From the NCBI GenBank assembly GCA_963785125.1, contig CAWATU010000007.1, positions 2,108,001-2,172,000 on the forward strand: a stretch of 64,000 bases of DNA. The letters are read 5' to 3'. The DNA is from QHXN01 sp963785125 (GTDB lineage: Bacteria; Acidobacteriota; Blastocatellia; Pyrinomonadales; Pyrinomonadaceae). Made by a program: the position numbers and the translations under genes. The notes beneath the pieces were generated by a model, which saw nothing but the letters and a program-made list of their open reading frames with translations, made no database searches and was not told the DNA's origin. Positions 8,142 through 17,383 of the stretch are shown one piece after another. Every line of letters starts with the position of its first letter. The first letter of the stretch is position 1.

Positions 8142-11100
8142 ATGAGACAAGGATTCGCCAAAAACCCGCGCCCGCGGCAGAGCGCGGCCTTCAAGGGGCA
8201 GACTCGAAGGGCGCGGGTACGAGCGCGTTTGACCCGGCACTTCGCTCTCCTCGCCGCCATCGCGTTCGTCGCCGTCGGCCTCCCGCGCACGTCGGCGGCG
8301 CAGCAGATCAACGCCAGCGTGACAGGGACGGTCACGACCGTCCGCGAGGAGGTCGTCCCCGGAGCCTCGGTCGTCGTCGAGAGCCGTGAGCTGGCGGTGC
8401 GCCGCACGGCCACGACCGACGGCGAAGGCTTCTTCGTCGTTCCCAACCTGCCGGTCGGCGTCTACCGCGTCACGGTCGAGGCCGAGGGCTTTACGGCCGT
8501 CGTGCAGGAGAACGTCAAGCTCGACGTGGGCAACACCTTCTCGATGACCGTGCGGATGAACGTCGCAGGGGTGAGCGAGACGGTGCAGGTGAGCGAGAAC
8601 ACGTACCAGACGGTCAACACCGAGACGGCCAACGTCGAGACACTCATCTCCGGCACGCAGGTGACGGAGCTGGCTCTGAACGGGCGCAACTGGGCACAGC
8701 TCATCAACCTCGCGCCCGGCACTTCGTCTTTGACGAACGACACGCAGCAGGGCACGAACGTTCGCATCGACGACACGGCCATCAACGGCCTGCGCCGCCG
8801 CACGGCCCCGACGCTCGACGGCGCGAGCAACGTCGATCACGGCTCGGTCGGGACGCAGGTCAACAACATCAGCGTGGACGCCATACAGGAGTTCAAGCTG
8901 GTGTCGAGCCCTTACAGCGCGGAGTACGGCGCGCAGGCTGGCCCGGCAGTCAACGTCGTGACGAAGCGCGGGACGACAGAGTTCCACGGCTCGGTCTTCG
9001 AGTTCTTCCGCCACGACGCCCTGAACGCGTACTCGTGGGAGAGCAAGCAGCGCACGGAGCCGGAGAAGCCACAGCTTCGCTTCAACAACTTCGGCGGCTT
9101 CATCGGCGGCCCCGCCTACAAACAGAAGCTCTTCTTCTTCGGCGGCATGGAGTTCAAGCGGCCGCGCACGGGGCGCAGTTTGAGCGAGCTGGTGCCGACC
9201 GAGGCGATGCGGCGCGGCGACTTCAGCGCCTTTCTGCCGGCGGGCGTGGCAGCCAACAACACGTCCTGCACTCCGGCGGGGATAACGCAGACGGCAACGC
9301 GCTTCATCCTGTGCGACAAGTCGGCCTCGACGACGGGCGTTGCCTTCCCGGGCAACATCATCCCGGCGTCGAAGCTGTCGCCGAACGGGCTCGCCATCCT
9401 GAAGCTCTTCCCGCTGCCGAACGCGGGCACCGACCGCTACATCAGTGCGCCGGTCACGAGCCGCGACGTGCGGCAGGACGTTTTGAGAGTTGACTATCAG
9501 GCGACGCAGAACTCGACCTTCTTCGTCCGCTGGCTCAACGACAGGTTCGACTCGGACAATCCGCTCGGCTCGTCCTTCGACAACCAGAACCTGCCCATCG
9601 CGCCCGACAACCATGTCCGCAAGGGCAAGACCTTCCTCGGCTCCTACACGCAGGTGCTCTCGCCGACGCTCGTCAACGAGGCTTCGGTCGCGTGGCAGCG
9701 CAACGACCAGGAGATCACCTATCAGGACGAGGCACAGATCGCGCGCTCGACCTACGGCATCAACTTCACAGAGCTGTTCGCGGAGAACCGTCTGAATAAG
9801 ATTCCGCAGGTCTCGATTCAGGGCTACTCCGCAATCAGCGGCAACGGCCTGCCTTACGTCATCGACGCGCGCAACTGGGAGCTGCGCGACAACCTGACGT
9901 GGGTGCGGGGCGGGCATACGTGGAAGTTCGGCGCGCAGTACATCAACTCCTTCAAGTCCGAGAACACGCGCGTGCGCGACGGCGGCGACATCACGTTCAG
10001 CACGGGCTCGACCGCGGGCGCCACTTTCAGGCCGCAGGACGCAGGGCACGCCGTTGCCAACCTTCTGCTTGGCGCCTTCACGCGCTACAACGAAATCTCG
10101 AACACGACGAACGCGCCGACGCACTACAACCAGTTCGAGGTCTATGCCAACGACCAGTGGCGCGCGCACAAACGTCTGACGCTGACGCTGGGATTGCGCG
10201 TGCAGTACATTCCGTGGGCCGTGGCCGACGACGGCAACATCGTCGGCTTCGACCCCGCGCGCTTCGACCCCTTGAAGGCGCCGCTCGCGGCGAACATCTC
10301 GGGCGGCGTCATCAACCTGACGGCCGACCCGACGGGGACACGCACGCGCGCGCAGGGCTTCTTCGACCCGTACAACGGATTGGTGCTGCCGCGTAACGCG
10401 CAGGTCACCGACCCGAACCTGCAACGTCTCATCACAGACAGGCCCGCGGGGCTCGCCACAAGCGGACGTGCGAAGCTCGCGCCGCGCCTCGGCTTCGCGT
10501 GGGACCCGTGGGGCGACGGCAAGACTTCCATCCGCGGCGGCGCTGGCGTTTATTACGACCGAACGCTCCTGAACCCCTTGCGCGACTCGGGCGCGAACGC
10601 GCCGTTCGTCAGCTCGGCGACCCTGACGAACGCACGTCAGTTCACGACGCCCGCCAACCTCTCGGGCCTCACAGGCTTCGTCAACCCGCTCGACACCGTC
10701 GGCGCGGGCGGGACTGGAAGGCCGCTCGTACAGACGCTCGCCGTCTTCGACTTCGACATGCAGCCCGGGGCGGTCTACGCCTACAGCTTCGGCGTGCAGC
10801 GCGAGTTGTGGTGGGACACGGTGCTCGACGTGTCTTACGTCGGCAATCAGGGCAGGCATCTGACGCACCGGCGCGACCTCAACTACATCCTGCCGCAGGT
10901 CGCTTTAGAGACCGCGGCGTCGAGCGTCACAGCGACCAACCCGCAGGGCTTCACCAACCGCACGGCCGACACCGTGCGACAGTACCTCGGCTACAGCGCC
11001 ATCCGCTCGCAGGAGAACACCGGTAGGTCGAACTACAACTCTTTACAGATGTACTTACAGAAACGAGTCTCGCGCGGCTTCACGGCGTCCGCAGCCTATA

Positions 11101-11756
11101 CGTTCAGCAAGGCGCTCAACGACTTCGACACGGAGACTTCGGATTTGCGCGTGCCGTTCGACGCTGGTGCCGACCGCGGTCACGCAAACTTCGACCGCCC
11201 GCACGTCTTCGCCGCGAGCTTCGTCTACGAGCTGCCGTGGTACAGGAAGCAGGACGGCTTCACCGGACACATCCTCGGCGGCTGGCAGTTGTCGAGCATC
11301 GTGAATCTACAGAGCGGCGCCTTCGTGAGCATCTCGGGCGGGAGCCGCGCGAACAGCTCGCCGAGCAACGGGTATGGGACGAACCTCGACCTCGTCGGCG
11401 ACTGGCGCGCCGTGCCCGGCGGGCAGACGCCGACGCCCGTCTTCGACGCGGGCGGCAGCTACGTGAGCGGCGGTTACATCAACCGCGCCGCCTTCGCCCC
11501 GCGCCTCGGGCTCGTCGGCAACACGCCGCGCAACCTGATTCAGATGCCGGCGACCGAGACCATCAACTTCTCCGTGATGAAGCGCGTGAACATCAAGGAG
11601 GGCGTGCGCTTGCAGTTCCGGACGGAGGTCTTCAACCTTTTCAACCACACGAACTTCAGGACGCTCGTCACCAACTTCAGCGCCGCGAACTTCGGCGCGC
11701 TCACCGAGACGGACGAGCCGCGCGTCATCCAGTTCGGACTGAAGTTCCTGTTCTGA
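8142..11756 (+). CDS. TonB-dependent receptor-like outer membrane protein of the uronate locus
   Basis: About 1204 residues. The start at 8142 follows AAGGAGG with 9-base spacing. After a basic N-terminus and a signal segment ending SAAQQ comes a carboxypeptidase-regulatory-like domain (INASVTGTVTTVREEVVPGASVVVE, FFVVPNLPVGVYRVTVEAEGF in part). A plug-like region (LALNGRNWAQLINLAPGTS, GPAVNVVTKRGTTEFHGSVF) and a barrel ending in aromatic residues (QFGLKFLF) follow. It is first in a tight operon with an MFS carrier, an SDR and a heparinase-like lyase (gaps of 17, 15 and 8 bases), so it likely imports the oligosaccharide that the lyase cuts. No SusD-like gene is present. Confidence 0.88.
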   Translation: MRQGFAKNPRPRQSAAFKGQTRRARVRARLTRHFALLAAIAFVAVGLPRTSAAQQINASVTGTVTTVREEVVPGASVVVESRELAVRRTATTDGEGFFVVPNLPVGVYRVTVEAEGFTAVVQENVKLDVGNTFSMTVRMNVAGVSETVQVSENTYQTVNTETANVETLISGTQVTELALNGRNWAQLINLAPGTSSLTNDTQQGTNVRIDDTAINGLRRRTAPTLDGASNVDHGSVGTQVNNISVDAIQEFKLVSSPYSAEYGAQAGPAVNVVTKRGTTEFHGSVFEFFRHDALNAYSWESKQRTEPEKPQLRFNNFGGFIGGPAYKQKLFFFGGMEFKRPRTGRSLSELVPTEAMRRGDFSAFLPAGVAANNTSCTPAGITQTATRFILCDKSASTTGVAFPGNIIPASKLSPNGLAILKLFPLPNAGTDRYISAPVTSRDVRQDVLRVDYQATQNSTFFVRWLNDRFDSDNPLGSSFDNQNLPIAPDNHVRKGKTFLGSYTQVLSPTLVNEASVAWQRNDQEITYQDEAQIARSTYGINFTELFAENRLNKIPQVSIQGYSAISGNGLPYVIDARNWELRDNLTWVRGGHTWKFGAQYINSFKSENTRVRDGGDITFSTGSTAGATFRPQDAGHAVANLLLGAFTRYNEISNTTNAPTHYNQFEVYANDQWRAHKRLTLTLGLRVQYIPWAVADDGNIVGFDPARFDPLKAPLAANISGGVINLTADPTGTRTRAQGFFDPYNGLVLPRNAQVTDPNLQRLITDRPAGLATSGRAKLAPRLGFAWDPWGDGKTSIRGGAGVYYDRTLLNPLRDSGANAPFVSSATLTNARQFTTPANLSGLTGFVNPLDTVGAGGTGRPLVQTLAVFDFDMQPGAVYAYSFGVQRELWWDTVLDVSYVGNQGRHLTHRRDLNYILPQVALETAASSVTATNPQGFTNRTADTVRQYLGYSAIRSQENTGRSNYNSLQMYLQKRVSRGFTASAAYTFSKALNDFDTETSDLRVPFDAGADRGHANFDRPHVFAASFVYELPWYRKQDGFTGHILGGWQLSSIVNLQSGAFVSISGGSRANSSPSNGYGTNLDLVGDWRAVPGGQTPTPVFDAGGSYVSGGYINRAAFAPRLGLVGNTPRNLIQMPATETINFSVMKRVNIKEGVRLQFRTEVFNLFNHTNFRTLVTNFSAANFGALTETDEPRVIQFGLKFLF

Positions 11757-11773
11757 CAAGCGGGGTTTGAGCG

Positions 11774-13126
11774 ATGGCCGAGACTCCTTTTGAGGTGGGC
11801 AGCAGTCGAGCCGGTCTGAGCGAGACGACCGACACGGGCGCGTTCAAGGTGCGCGGCCTGCGCTGGTGGATCGTCTCGCTCATCTTCCTCGCGACGCTCA
11901 TCAACTACATCGACCGCCTGACCATCTCGGTACTCGCGCCGGTCATCACGCGCGACCTCGGTCTGTCGAACACGGAGTTCGGCGGGGTCGTCACGTGGTT
12001 CCTGCTCGCGTACACGATCAGCCAGGGCGTGTCGGGCAAGCTCTACGACCGCGTGGGCACGCGGCTCGGGTTCACCTTCTCCATCGTCACATGGTCGGCG
12101 GCGGCTGCGGCGCACGCCTTCGCGCGGGGCCTGACTTCCTTGAGCGCGTTGCGCTTCGTGCTCGGCTTCGGCGAGGCGGGCAACTGGCCGGGCGCGGCGA
12201 AGGCCGTCGCCGAGTGGTTCCCCGTTCGCCAGCGTGCGTTCGGGATGGCCATCTTCAACTCGGGCGCGGCCATCGGCTCCATCGTTGCGCCGCCGCTCAT
12301 CATCTGGCTGCAACTGCGTTACGGGTGGCAGACGACCTTCCTCGCCACGGGCGCGCTCGGCTTCATCTGGCTCGCGCTCTGGCTCATCTTCTACCAGACG
12401 CCGGACAGGCATCGCTGGATAACGGACGAAGAGCGCGCACTGATAAAGGAAGCGCCCGAAGTCGAAAGCGAGATTGAAGGAGCGAGGGCCGCGGCCGTTA
12501 ACTCTGACGCCGCGCCGCGCTGGCGCGACCTGCTGCGGCATAGACAGGTGTGGGCCATCATCATCGCGCGCTTCTTCACAGACCCGGTCTGGTGGCTCTA
12601 CATCACCTGGCTGCCGCTCTATCTTTACAACGCGCGCGGGTTCAGTTTGAAAGAGATAGGTCTGTTCGCGTGGGTGCCTTACGTCGCGGCGGACGCGGGG
12701 AGCCTTCTGGGCGGCTGGGCTTCGGGGTATCTCATCTCGCGCGGCTGGAGCGTAGACCGCGCGCGCAAGACCATCATCGCGGCGGCCGCGCTCCTGATGC
12801 CCGCGGGCATCTTCGCGGCCTTCGCCGAAAGCCCCTTCGTCGCGCTCGCGCTCATCGCGCTCGTGCTGTTCGGCTTTCAAGTCTGGATTAACAACGTGCA
12901 GACTTTGCCTTCGGACTTCTTCCCCGGCCGCGCCGTCGGCTCGGTGGCGGGGCTCGGCGGCACGGGCGCAGGCATTGGCGCGATGCTCTTCACGCTCGGC
13001 ACGGGTTGGGTCGTTGACCACTTCTCTTACGTCCCCGTCCTCGTCGCGGCGGGAGTTCTCGCGCCGCTCGGCACGCTCGTCCTCTTCGCGCTGGCCGGCA
13101 CAATCAAGCGCGTCGAACCCTCTTAA
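11774..13126 (+). CDS. MFS transporter, anion/hexuronate (ACS) type
   Basis: A 450-residue carrier with twelve predicted membrane segments. The first helix contains LINYIDRLTISVLAPVITRDLG, in part matching the N-terminal signature of the anion:cation symporter family that includes ExuT and related hexuronate carriers. A cytoplasmic loop near residues 215-245 separates the two halves, and GxxGxxxRFxLGFGEAGNWPG-like residues occur in helix 4-5. In operon order it follows the receptor by 17 bases and precedes the dehydrogenase, so it probably moves mono- or disaccharide uronates across the inner membrane. The substrate is inferred from family and context. Confidence 0.85.
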   Translation: MAETPFEVGSSRAGLSETTDTGAFKVRGLRWWIVSLIFLATLINYIDRLTISVLAPVITRDLGLSNTEFGGVVTWFLLAYTISQGVSGKLYDRVGTRLGFTFSIVTWSAAAAAHAFARGLTSLSALRFVLGFGEAGNWPGAAKAVAEWFPVRQRAFGMAIFNSGAAIGSIVAPPLIIWLQLRYGWQTTFLATGALGFIWLALWLIFYQTPDRHRWITDEERALIKEAPEVESEIEGARAAAVNSDAAPRWRDLLRHRQVWAIIIARFFTDPVWWLYITWLPLYLYNARGFSLKEIGLFAWVPYVAADAGSLLGGWASGYLISRGWSVDRARKTIIAAAALLMPAGIFAAFAESPFVALALIALVLFGFQVWINNVQTLPSDFFPGRAVGSVAGLGGTGAGIGAMLFTLGTGWVVDHFSYVPVLVAAGVLAPLGTLVLFALAGTIKRVEPS

Positions 13127-13141
13127 CTTCAAGGAGCACTC

Positions 13142-13909
13142 ATGGGAAAACATCTCGATCTCAGCGGCAAGGTCGCGCTCGTGACGGGCGCGTCCTCGGG
13201 CATCGGCCGCGCGACCGCCGTCGCGCTCGCCGGTTGCGGCGCATCGGTCGCCGTCAACTTCCACCGCAACGAATCGGGCGCCGAGGCCACGCGCGCGGAG
13301 ATTGTGAAGGCGGGCGGACGCGCGACGGTCATCCAGGCCGACGTGATGCGCGGGGCGGACGTGCGCGCGCTCGTCGCACGCGCGGTTGAAGAGTTGGGGC
13401 CGGTGGACATCCTCGTCAACAACGCCGGCTCGCTCGTCGAGCGGCTGAAGATTCTTGAACTGACCGAGGAGCGTTGGGACGAGGTGATCGACCTGAACCT
13501 GAAGAGCGCCTTCCTCTGCTCGCAGGCGGTAGCCGCGTCGATGATGGAGCGGAAGACGGGCGCCATCGTCAACGTCTCGTCCATCGCGGGCCGCAACGGC
13601 GGCGCGCTCGGGTCGATTCATTACTCGACGGCGAAGGGCGGGCTCATCACTTTGACGAAAGGCTTTGCGAAGGAGCTGGCACCCTACGGCGTGCGCGTCA
13701 ACGCCGTCTCGCCCGGCGTCATCGACACGCCCTACCACGAGCGCTTCTCGACGCCCGAGGCGATGAAGGCTTACGTCGGCGGCATCCCGCTCGGCCGCGT
13801 CGGCACACCCGAAGAGGTCGCCTCGGTCATCGCCTTCCTCGCCTCCGATGCGGCGTCTTATCTGTCCGGCGAGACTATTGAGATTAACGGCGGAATGCTG
13901 ATGATCTGA
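13142..13909 (+). CDS. short-chain dehydrogenase/reductase
   Basis: A 255-residue classical SDR with an AAGGAG ribosome site. It has the glycine-rich cofactor motif TGASSGIGRA near residue 15, the NNAG strand, a catalytic serine in NVSSIAGR, and Tyr161/Lys165 (YSTAK). Pro-Gly after the active site (SPGVIDT) is also present. The arginine or aspartate choice after strand 2 (NFHRNE) suggests NADP(H). In this operon it is best explained as a reductase of unsaturated uronate products (KduD-like or 4-deoxy-5-ketouronate reductase), but the family is broad and the sequence alone does not set the substrate. Confidence 0.85.
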   Translation: MGKHLDLSGKVALVTGASSGIGRATAVALAGCGASVAVNFHRNESGAEATRAEIVKAGGRATVIQADVMRGADVRALVARAVEELGPVDILVNNAGSLVERLKILELTEERWDEVIDLNLKSAFLCSQAVAASMMERKTGAIVNVSSIAGRNGGALGSIHYSTAKGGLITLTKGFAKELAPYGVRVNAVSPGVIDTPYHERFSTPEAMKAYVGGIPLGRVGTPEEVASVIAFLASDAASYLSGETIEINGGMLMI

Positions 13910-13917
13910 AGAGAACG

Positions 13918-15948
13918 ATGACACGCCAACGGAGAACGTTTCTCTTCCAACTCTGCGCGAGCCTCTTTGTCGTCGCCGCGCTCCTGTTTCCCTTCGGCAT
14001 GGTCGCGCAGGACGCGCGCGAGGCGCTCGGGCCGAAGGACGCGCCCGGTAATGCGAAGTGGAAGAAGGAGCCGCACCCGCTCACGCGCCTGTCGGCGGAG
14101 CGCAACTCGACATTGCGTGCAGAACTGCGCGGCAAGCACCCGCGCGTCTACGTCACCGACGAAGGGATGGAAGCCCTGCGCACACGCGCGCGCACAACAC
14201 ATAAAGAACTCTGGCAGCGTGCGCTTCAGAACGTGCGGGCGCTCAAGAGAGAGCCGGCGCCCGCGCCCGCTCAGGCGCGACGCGCGCAGAACGAGGTCGG
14301 CATCGGGATAGCCGAAGCCGCGCTCGCATACAGGATTGAGGGCGACCGAAAGTACTTGGACGCCGCGCGCAGATACATGGAGGCCGCCGTCTCGTACGAC
14401 GTGTGGGGCTACACCTACAACAAGCCGAACGTAGACCTCGCCGCCGGCCACCTGCTCTACGGCTTGGGCTGGGGCTACGACCTGCTCTACCACGAGTTGT
14501 CTGAAGCCGAGCGCGTGCGTTACCGCGACAAGCTCGCGAAGCAGGCGCGGCTGCTCGCGGACTTCTACAAGCCTCGGCCGGGGCGCACGTACTCTTACAG
14601 TCAGAACCACGTCTTCATCCCGATGGCGGGTCTGGGCGTGGCGGCCTACGCGCTCTACGACGAGGTCGCAGACGCGCCGGAGTGGGCGCGGCGCGCGCGC
14701 GCCATCTACGACCGCGTGCTCGACACGTACTCGGCCGACGGCTACTACTACGAGGGCTTCGAGTACTGGGTCTTCTCGACGCCGTGGCTCGTTCATTACC
14801 TCGACGCGCACGCGCACGCCACGGGCGAAGACCTCTACGACCGACCCGGTTTCCGAGAGATGCACGCGTACGTCGCGCACTCGACGCTGCCCTCGGGCCA
14901 GTACGTCTTCGACTTCGGCGACATCTTCGAGGGGCCGCTCACGCGCGCGGGGAAGGGCGAAGAGTACAAGCGCACGCACCCCGGCGGGCGCTTCCACACG
15001 AACTACAACCTGCTCTATCGCATGGCCTCGCGCTTCCGCAGCGGCGAGGCGCAGGGCGTCGCCGCGTGGCTTGAGGGCTTCGGTCAGGTCAACGCGGAGG
15101 ACTTCTGGTCGCTCGTCTGGTACGACCCGACGGTCAAACCCGTGCCCGTCGAAAGACAGAGCCGCTGGCACCACTTCGAGGATCACGGCGTCGTCTACTG
15201 GCGGAGCGGTTGGGGCAAGGAGGCAACGGCCTTCGCTTTCAAGTGCGGCCCGCCCGAAGGCCACCGGACGCTCGCGCGCCTGCGGGAGTTTCCCGACTGG
15301 CACCTCTCCTCGGGGCACGCGCACCCGGACGCCAACAGTTTCATCATCTACGCGAAGGGTAAGTACCTGACGGGCGACTCGGGCTACGCGGGCGTGCCGT
15401 TGACGGCGCACCACAACTCCGTGCTGTTGGACGGCCGCGGGCAGGCGAAGGAGGGCGCGGGGCACGACGCTTTCGAGGACGTTCCGTACGAGCAGTTGAA
15501 CCGCATACGCATCGTCGAAGTGCAACTCGGCGAACGCAGGGTCTTGATTCGCGGAGACGCGGCGGCGGCTTACGACGCGGCGCTCGGACTCACGCGCTTC
15601 GAGCGGCGTTTCGAGTTCGACGGCCGCGGCGGCTTCAACGTCACGGATGAGCTACAGTCAACGACCCCGCGCACCTTCACCACGCTCGTCCACGCCGACG
15701 AACGGATAGAGCAGTCGGGCGCGGGGCGTTTCTCGATTGACGCCGCGGGGACGAAACTCAACCTCTTCGTCGAGTCTCCGACGGGTGCGCGCGCGGTCGT
15801 AGAAGAGAACGTGTTGACCGCCCCGGGCCCGCCCGGCTCCGTCGATAAGGGCGAGCGGCAGGTGCGCGGCCAGCGCCTCGCCGTCTCCACGAACGGGCCG
15901 CAGACCTCCGCGCGCTTTCGCCTGCGCCTCTCTCTCGGCAGCAATTAA
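13918..15948 (+). CDS. heparinase II/III- or alginate lyase-like polysaccharide lyase
   Basis: A 676-residue exported protein with a signal peptide (residues about 1-30, ending MVAQD). The N-terminal alpha-toroid has many aromatic and acidic residues (YNKPNVDLAAGHLLYGLGWGYD, in part; YSQNHVFIPMAGLG), with conserved Asn-His in SQNH. The C-terminal half has the heparinase II/III beta-sheet signature HAHPDANSF...YLTGDSGY and HHNSVLLDG. Lyases of this group use Tyr/His/Asn residues to cleave uronate polymers by elimination. It closes the LacI-controlled operon. Possible substrates are alginate, heparan-like glycans or oligo-uronates. Confidence 0.82.
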   Translation: MTRQRRTFLFQLCASLFVVAALLFPFGMVAQDAREALGPKDAPGNAKWKKEPHPLTRLSAERNSTLRAELRGKHPRVYVTDEGMEALRTRARTTHKELWQRALQNVRALKREPAPAPAQARRAQNEVGIGIAEAALAYRIEGDRKYLDAARRYMEAAVSYDVWGYTYNKPNVDLAAGHLLYGLGWGYDLLYHELSEAERVRYRDKLAKQARLLADFYKPRPGRTYSYSQNHVFIPMAGLGVAAYALYDEVADAPEWARRARAIYDRVLDTYSADGYYYEGFEYWVFSTPWLVHYLDAHAHATGEDLYDRPGFREMHAYVAHSTLPSGQYVFDFGDIFEGPLTRAGKGEEYKRTHPGGRFHTNYNLLYRMASRFRSGEAQGVAAWLEGFGQVNAEDFWSLVWYDPTVKPVPVERQSRWHHFEDHGVVYWRSGWGKEATAFAFKCGPPEGHRTLARLREFPDWHLSSGHAHPDANSFIIYAKGKYLTGDSGYAGVPLTAHHNSVLLDGRGQAKEGAGHDAFEDVPYEQLNRIRIVEVQLGERRVLIRGDAAAAYDAALGLTRFERRFEFDGRGGFNVTDELQSTTPRTFTTLVHADERIEQSGAGRFSIDAAGTKLNLFVESPTGARAVVEENVLTAPGPPGSVDKGERQVRGQRLAVSTNGPQTSARFRLRLSLGSN

Positions 15949-16022
15949 CCGCCGCAGAGACAGAGACACTGCTTTGAAGTTATATGCTTCAAGCAGTGGC
16001 TCTGTGTCTGCGGCGGTTAATT
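15943..16022. repeat. imperfect palindrome, CCGCCGCAGACACAG family, copy 1
   Basis: About 36-bp arms with a few mismatches around a short centre; the outer part is TTAACCGCCGCAG. The stop codon of the lyase gene (15946-15948) lies inside the left arm. Related palindromes lie at 32560-32633 and 34534-34592. It probably works as a terminator. Confidence 0.75.
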
Positions 16023-16085
16023 GCTCAGAGTCGTTTACAGGAATGTTGTAGAGGATGATAAGTCATCGTCCTTCAAAAATTAAGC

Positions 16086-16113
16086 TTGACAGTTGCGGCG
16101 GGATGCGTATGAT
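16086..16113 (+). promoter_or_regulatory. sigma-70 promoter of the beta-propeller gene
   Basis: Perfect TTGACA at 16086-16091, a 16-base spacer and TATGAT at 16108-16113. Transcription would begin near 16120, which excludes the upstream in-frame start at 16093 and supports translation from 16168. Confidence 0.8.
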
Positions 16114-16167
16114 GCGAAAACTCCCAAAGTCAAGTCTCTTGTCCCAGTTCTGAAAGGAGTAAGCACG

Positions 16168-17253
16168 ATGTCGGAGGAGCGTAGCGTGAGAGTGAGGGCG
16201 GCTGTTCTTGTTCGGGTGTTGGGGTCTCTGTTGTTGTTGGCGGCGTTCGTCTGTGCGTCGTCGCCGCTGGCCGCGGGTCGCACGGGTGGGGGCCGGATAG
16301 CCTTCGAGGCGGGCGGCGCCATCTACGTCATGGACGCGGGCGGGACGCCGACCCGCATCGTCGCCCCCAAGGCCGGGGTCGTCAACATGCAGCCCGCGCT
16401 GTCGCCCGACGCCTCGCGCGTCGCGTTCAGCAGCAATGTCGAGGGGAAGTTCAGCATCTACGTCGTCGGCGTTGACGGCGAAGGGCTGCGGCGCGTGACC
16501 GACGGCCCCGGCGAAGACAGCGAGTCGGCCTGGTCGCCCGACGGCACGCGCATCGCCTTCGTGCGCGGCTTCGACCCGACCGGCAGCGGCGTCGTCGTCC
16601 TGGGCTGCGTACTGCCGGGTGAAATTCTGGTCGCGAGCGTTGATGGAGGCATCAGCTTCCAGTTCTCCACCGAAGTGAACCTGACGCGGGGGCTGGGCGG
16701 GACAGACCCCGCGTGGTCGCCCGACGGCACGCGCATCGCCTTCGCGAGCAACCGCGAAGAGCCTTACAATTACGACATCTACACGATGTCCTCGGGAGAC
16801 GGCAGCGACGTGCGCCGTCTGACCTCGGGCGAGTCGCAGGAGGCCGACCCTGCCTGGTCGCCCGACGGCACCTGGATCGCTTACACGGCCGGTCTGCGCG
16901 TAAACTGGGGGTCGCAGTGCGGGAACATGCCCATCGTCGGCGACGAAGAATGCAACGACACTGAAGGATGCGACGACGACGAGAAGGGAGATTCACTCAC
17001 GTCGGCGGACATCCCCAACATCTACAGGATGGCCGTTGACGGCAGCGAGCAGAAGAACCTGACCGGCGCGGGCGACGCGTTTGAACCAGACTGGTCGCCT
17101 GATGGGTCGCACATAGTCTTCGTCGGCAAACGCAAAGGCGAGGACGTTGAGCTTTACATGATTGCGTGGGACGGCACGGGGCTTTGGGTTCAGTTAACGT
17201 CCAACACGGGACAGGAGTCATCTCCATCATGGGTGGGTGCGGGCGCCCGTTAG
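16168..17253 (+). CDS. exported TolB-like beta-propeller protein
   Basis: About 361 residues. The start at 16168 follows AAAGGAG and lies downstream of the mapped promoter. A signal peptide (hydrophobic residues about 14-32) precedes at least four PD40/WD40-like blades marked by 'AWSPDGTRIAF' or close variants and 'DIYTMSSGDGSDVRRLT'. One blade carries an acidic, Cys-containing insertion (EECNDTEGCDDDEKGD) that may bind a metal. Such proteins are periplasmic scaffolds or bind peptidoglycan-associated partners like TolB, but no tol-pal genes are nearby, so the partner is unknown. It appears to be transcribed alone. Confidence 0.8.
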   Translation: MSEERSVRVRAAVLVRVLGSLLLLAAFVCASSPLAAGRTGGGRIAFEAGGAIYVMDAGGTPTRIVAPKAGVVNMQPALSPDASRVAFSSNVEGKFSIYVVGVDGEGLRRVTDGPGEDSESAWSPDGTRIAFVRGFDPTGSGVVVLGCVLPGEILVASVDGGISFQFSTEVNLTRGLGGTDPAWSPDGTRIAFASNREEPYNYDIYTMSSGDGSDVRRLTSGESQEADPAWSPDGTWIAYTAGLRVNWGSQCGNMPIVGDEECNDTEGCDDDEKGDSLTSADIPNIYRMAVDGSEQKNLTGAGDAFEPDWSPDGSHIVFVGKRKGEDVELYMIAWDGTGLWVQLTSNTGQESSPSWVGAGAR

Positions 17254-17383
17254 CCGAAAAGTGTAGGGAGTAAAGTGTAGGCAGTTCAAAGCGCGCGGCA
17301 GCGTCGGAAGGAGAATTCGAGCAGCGCGCCGCAAGGGGCCTTCACGTTGTGCCTCTTCGCGGCGTGCACGCTGGAACTGAATA

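Noticed and set aside
8085..10868. 927-codon open frame on the minus strand opposite the second receptor gene
   Set aside because: It is a mirror of the receptor frame in GC-rich DNA: Arg/Ala/Val-rich, without a fold, ribosome site or domain. The plus-strand gene has signal peptide, domains and operon context.
16093..16167. Upstream start of the beta-propeller gene
   Set aside because: It lies on the promoter spacer and -10 element; the ATG at 16168 has AAAGGAG and begins the signal peptide.
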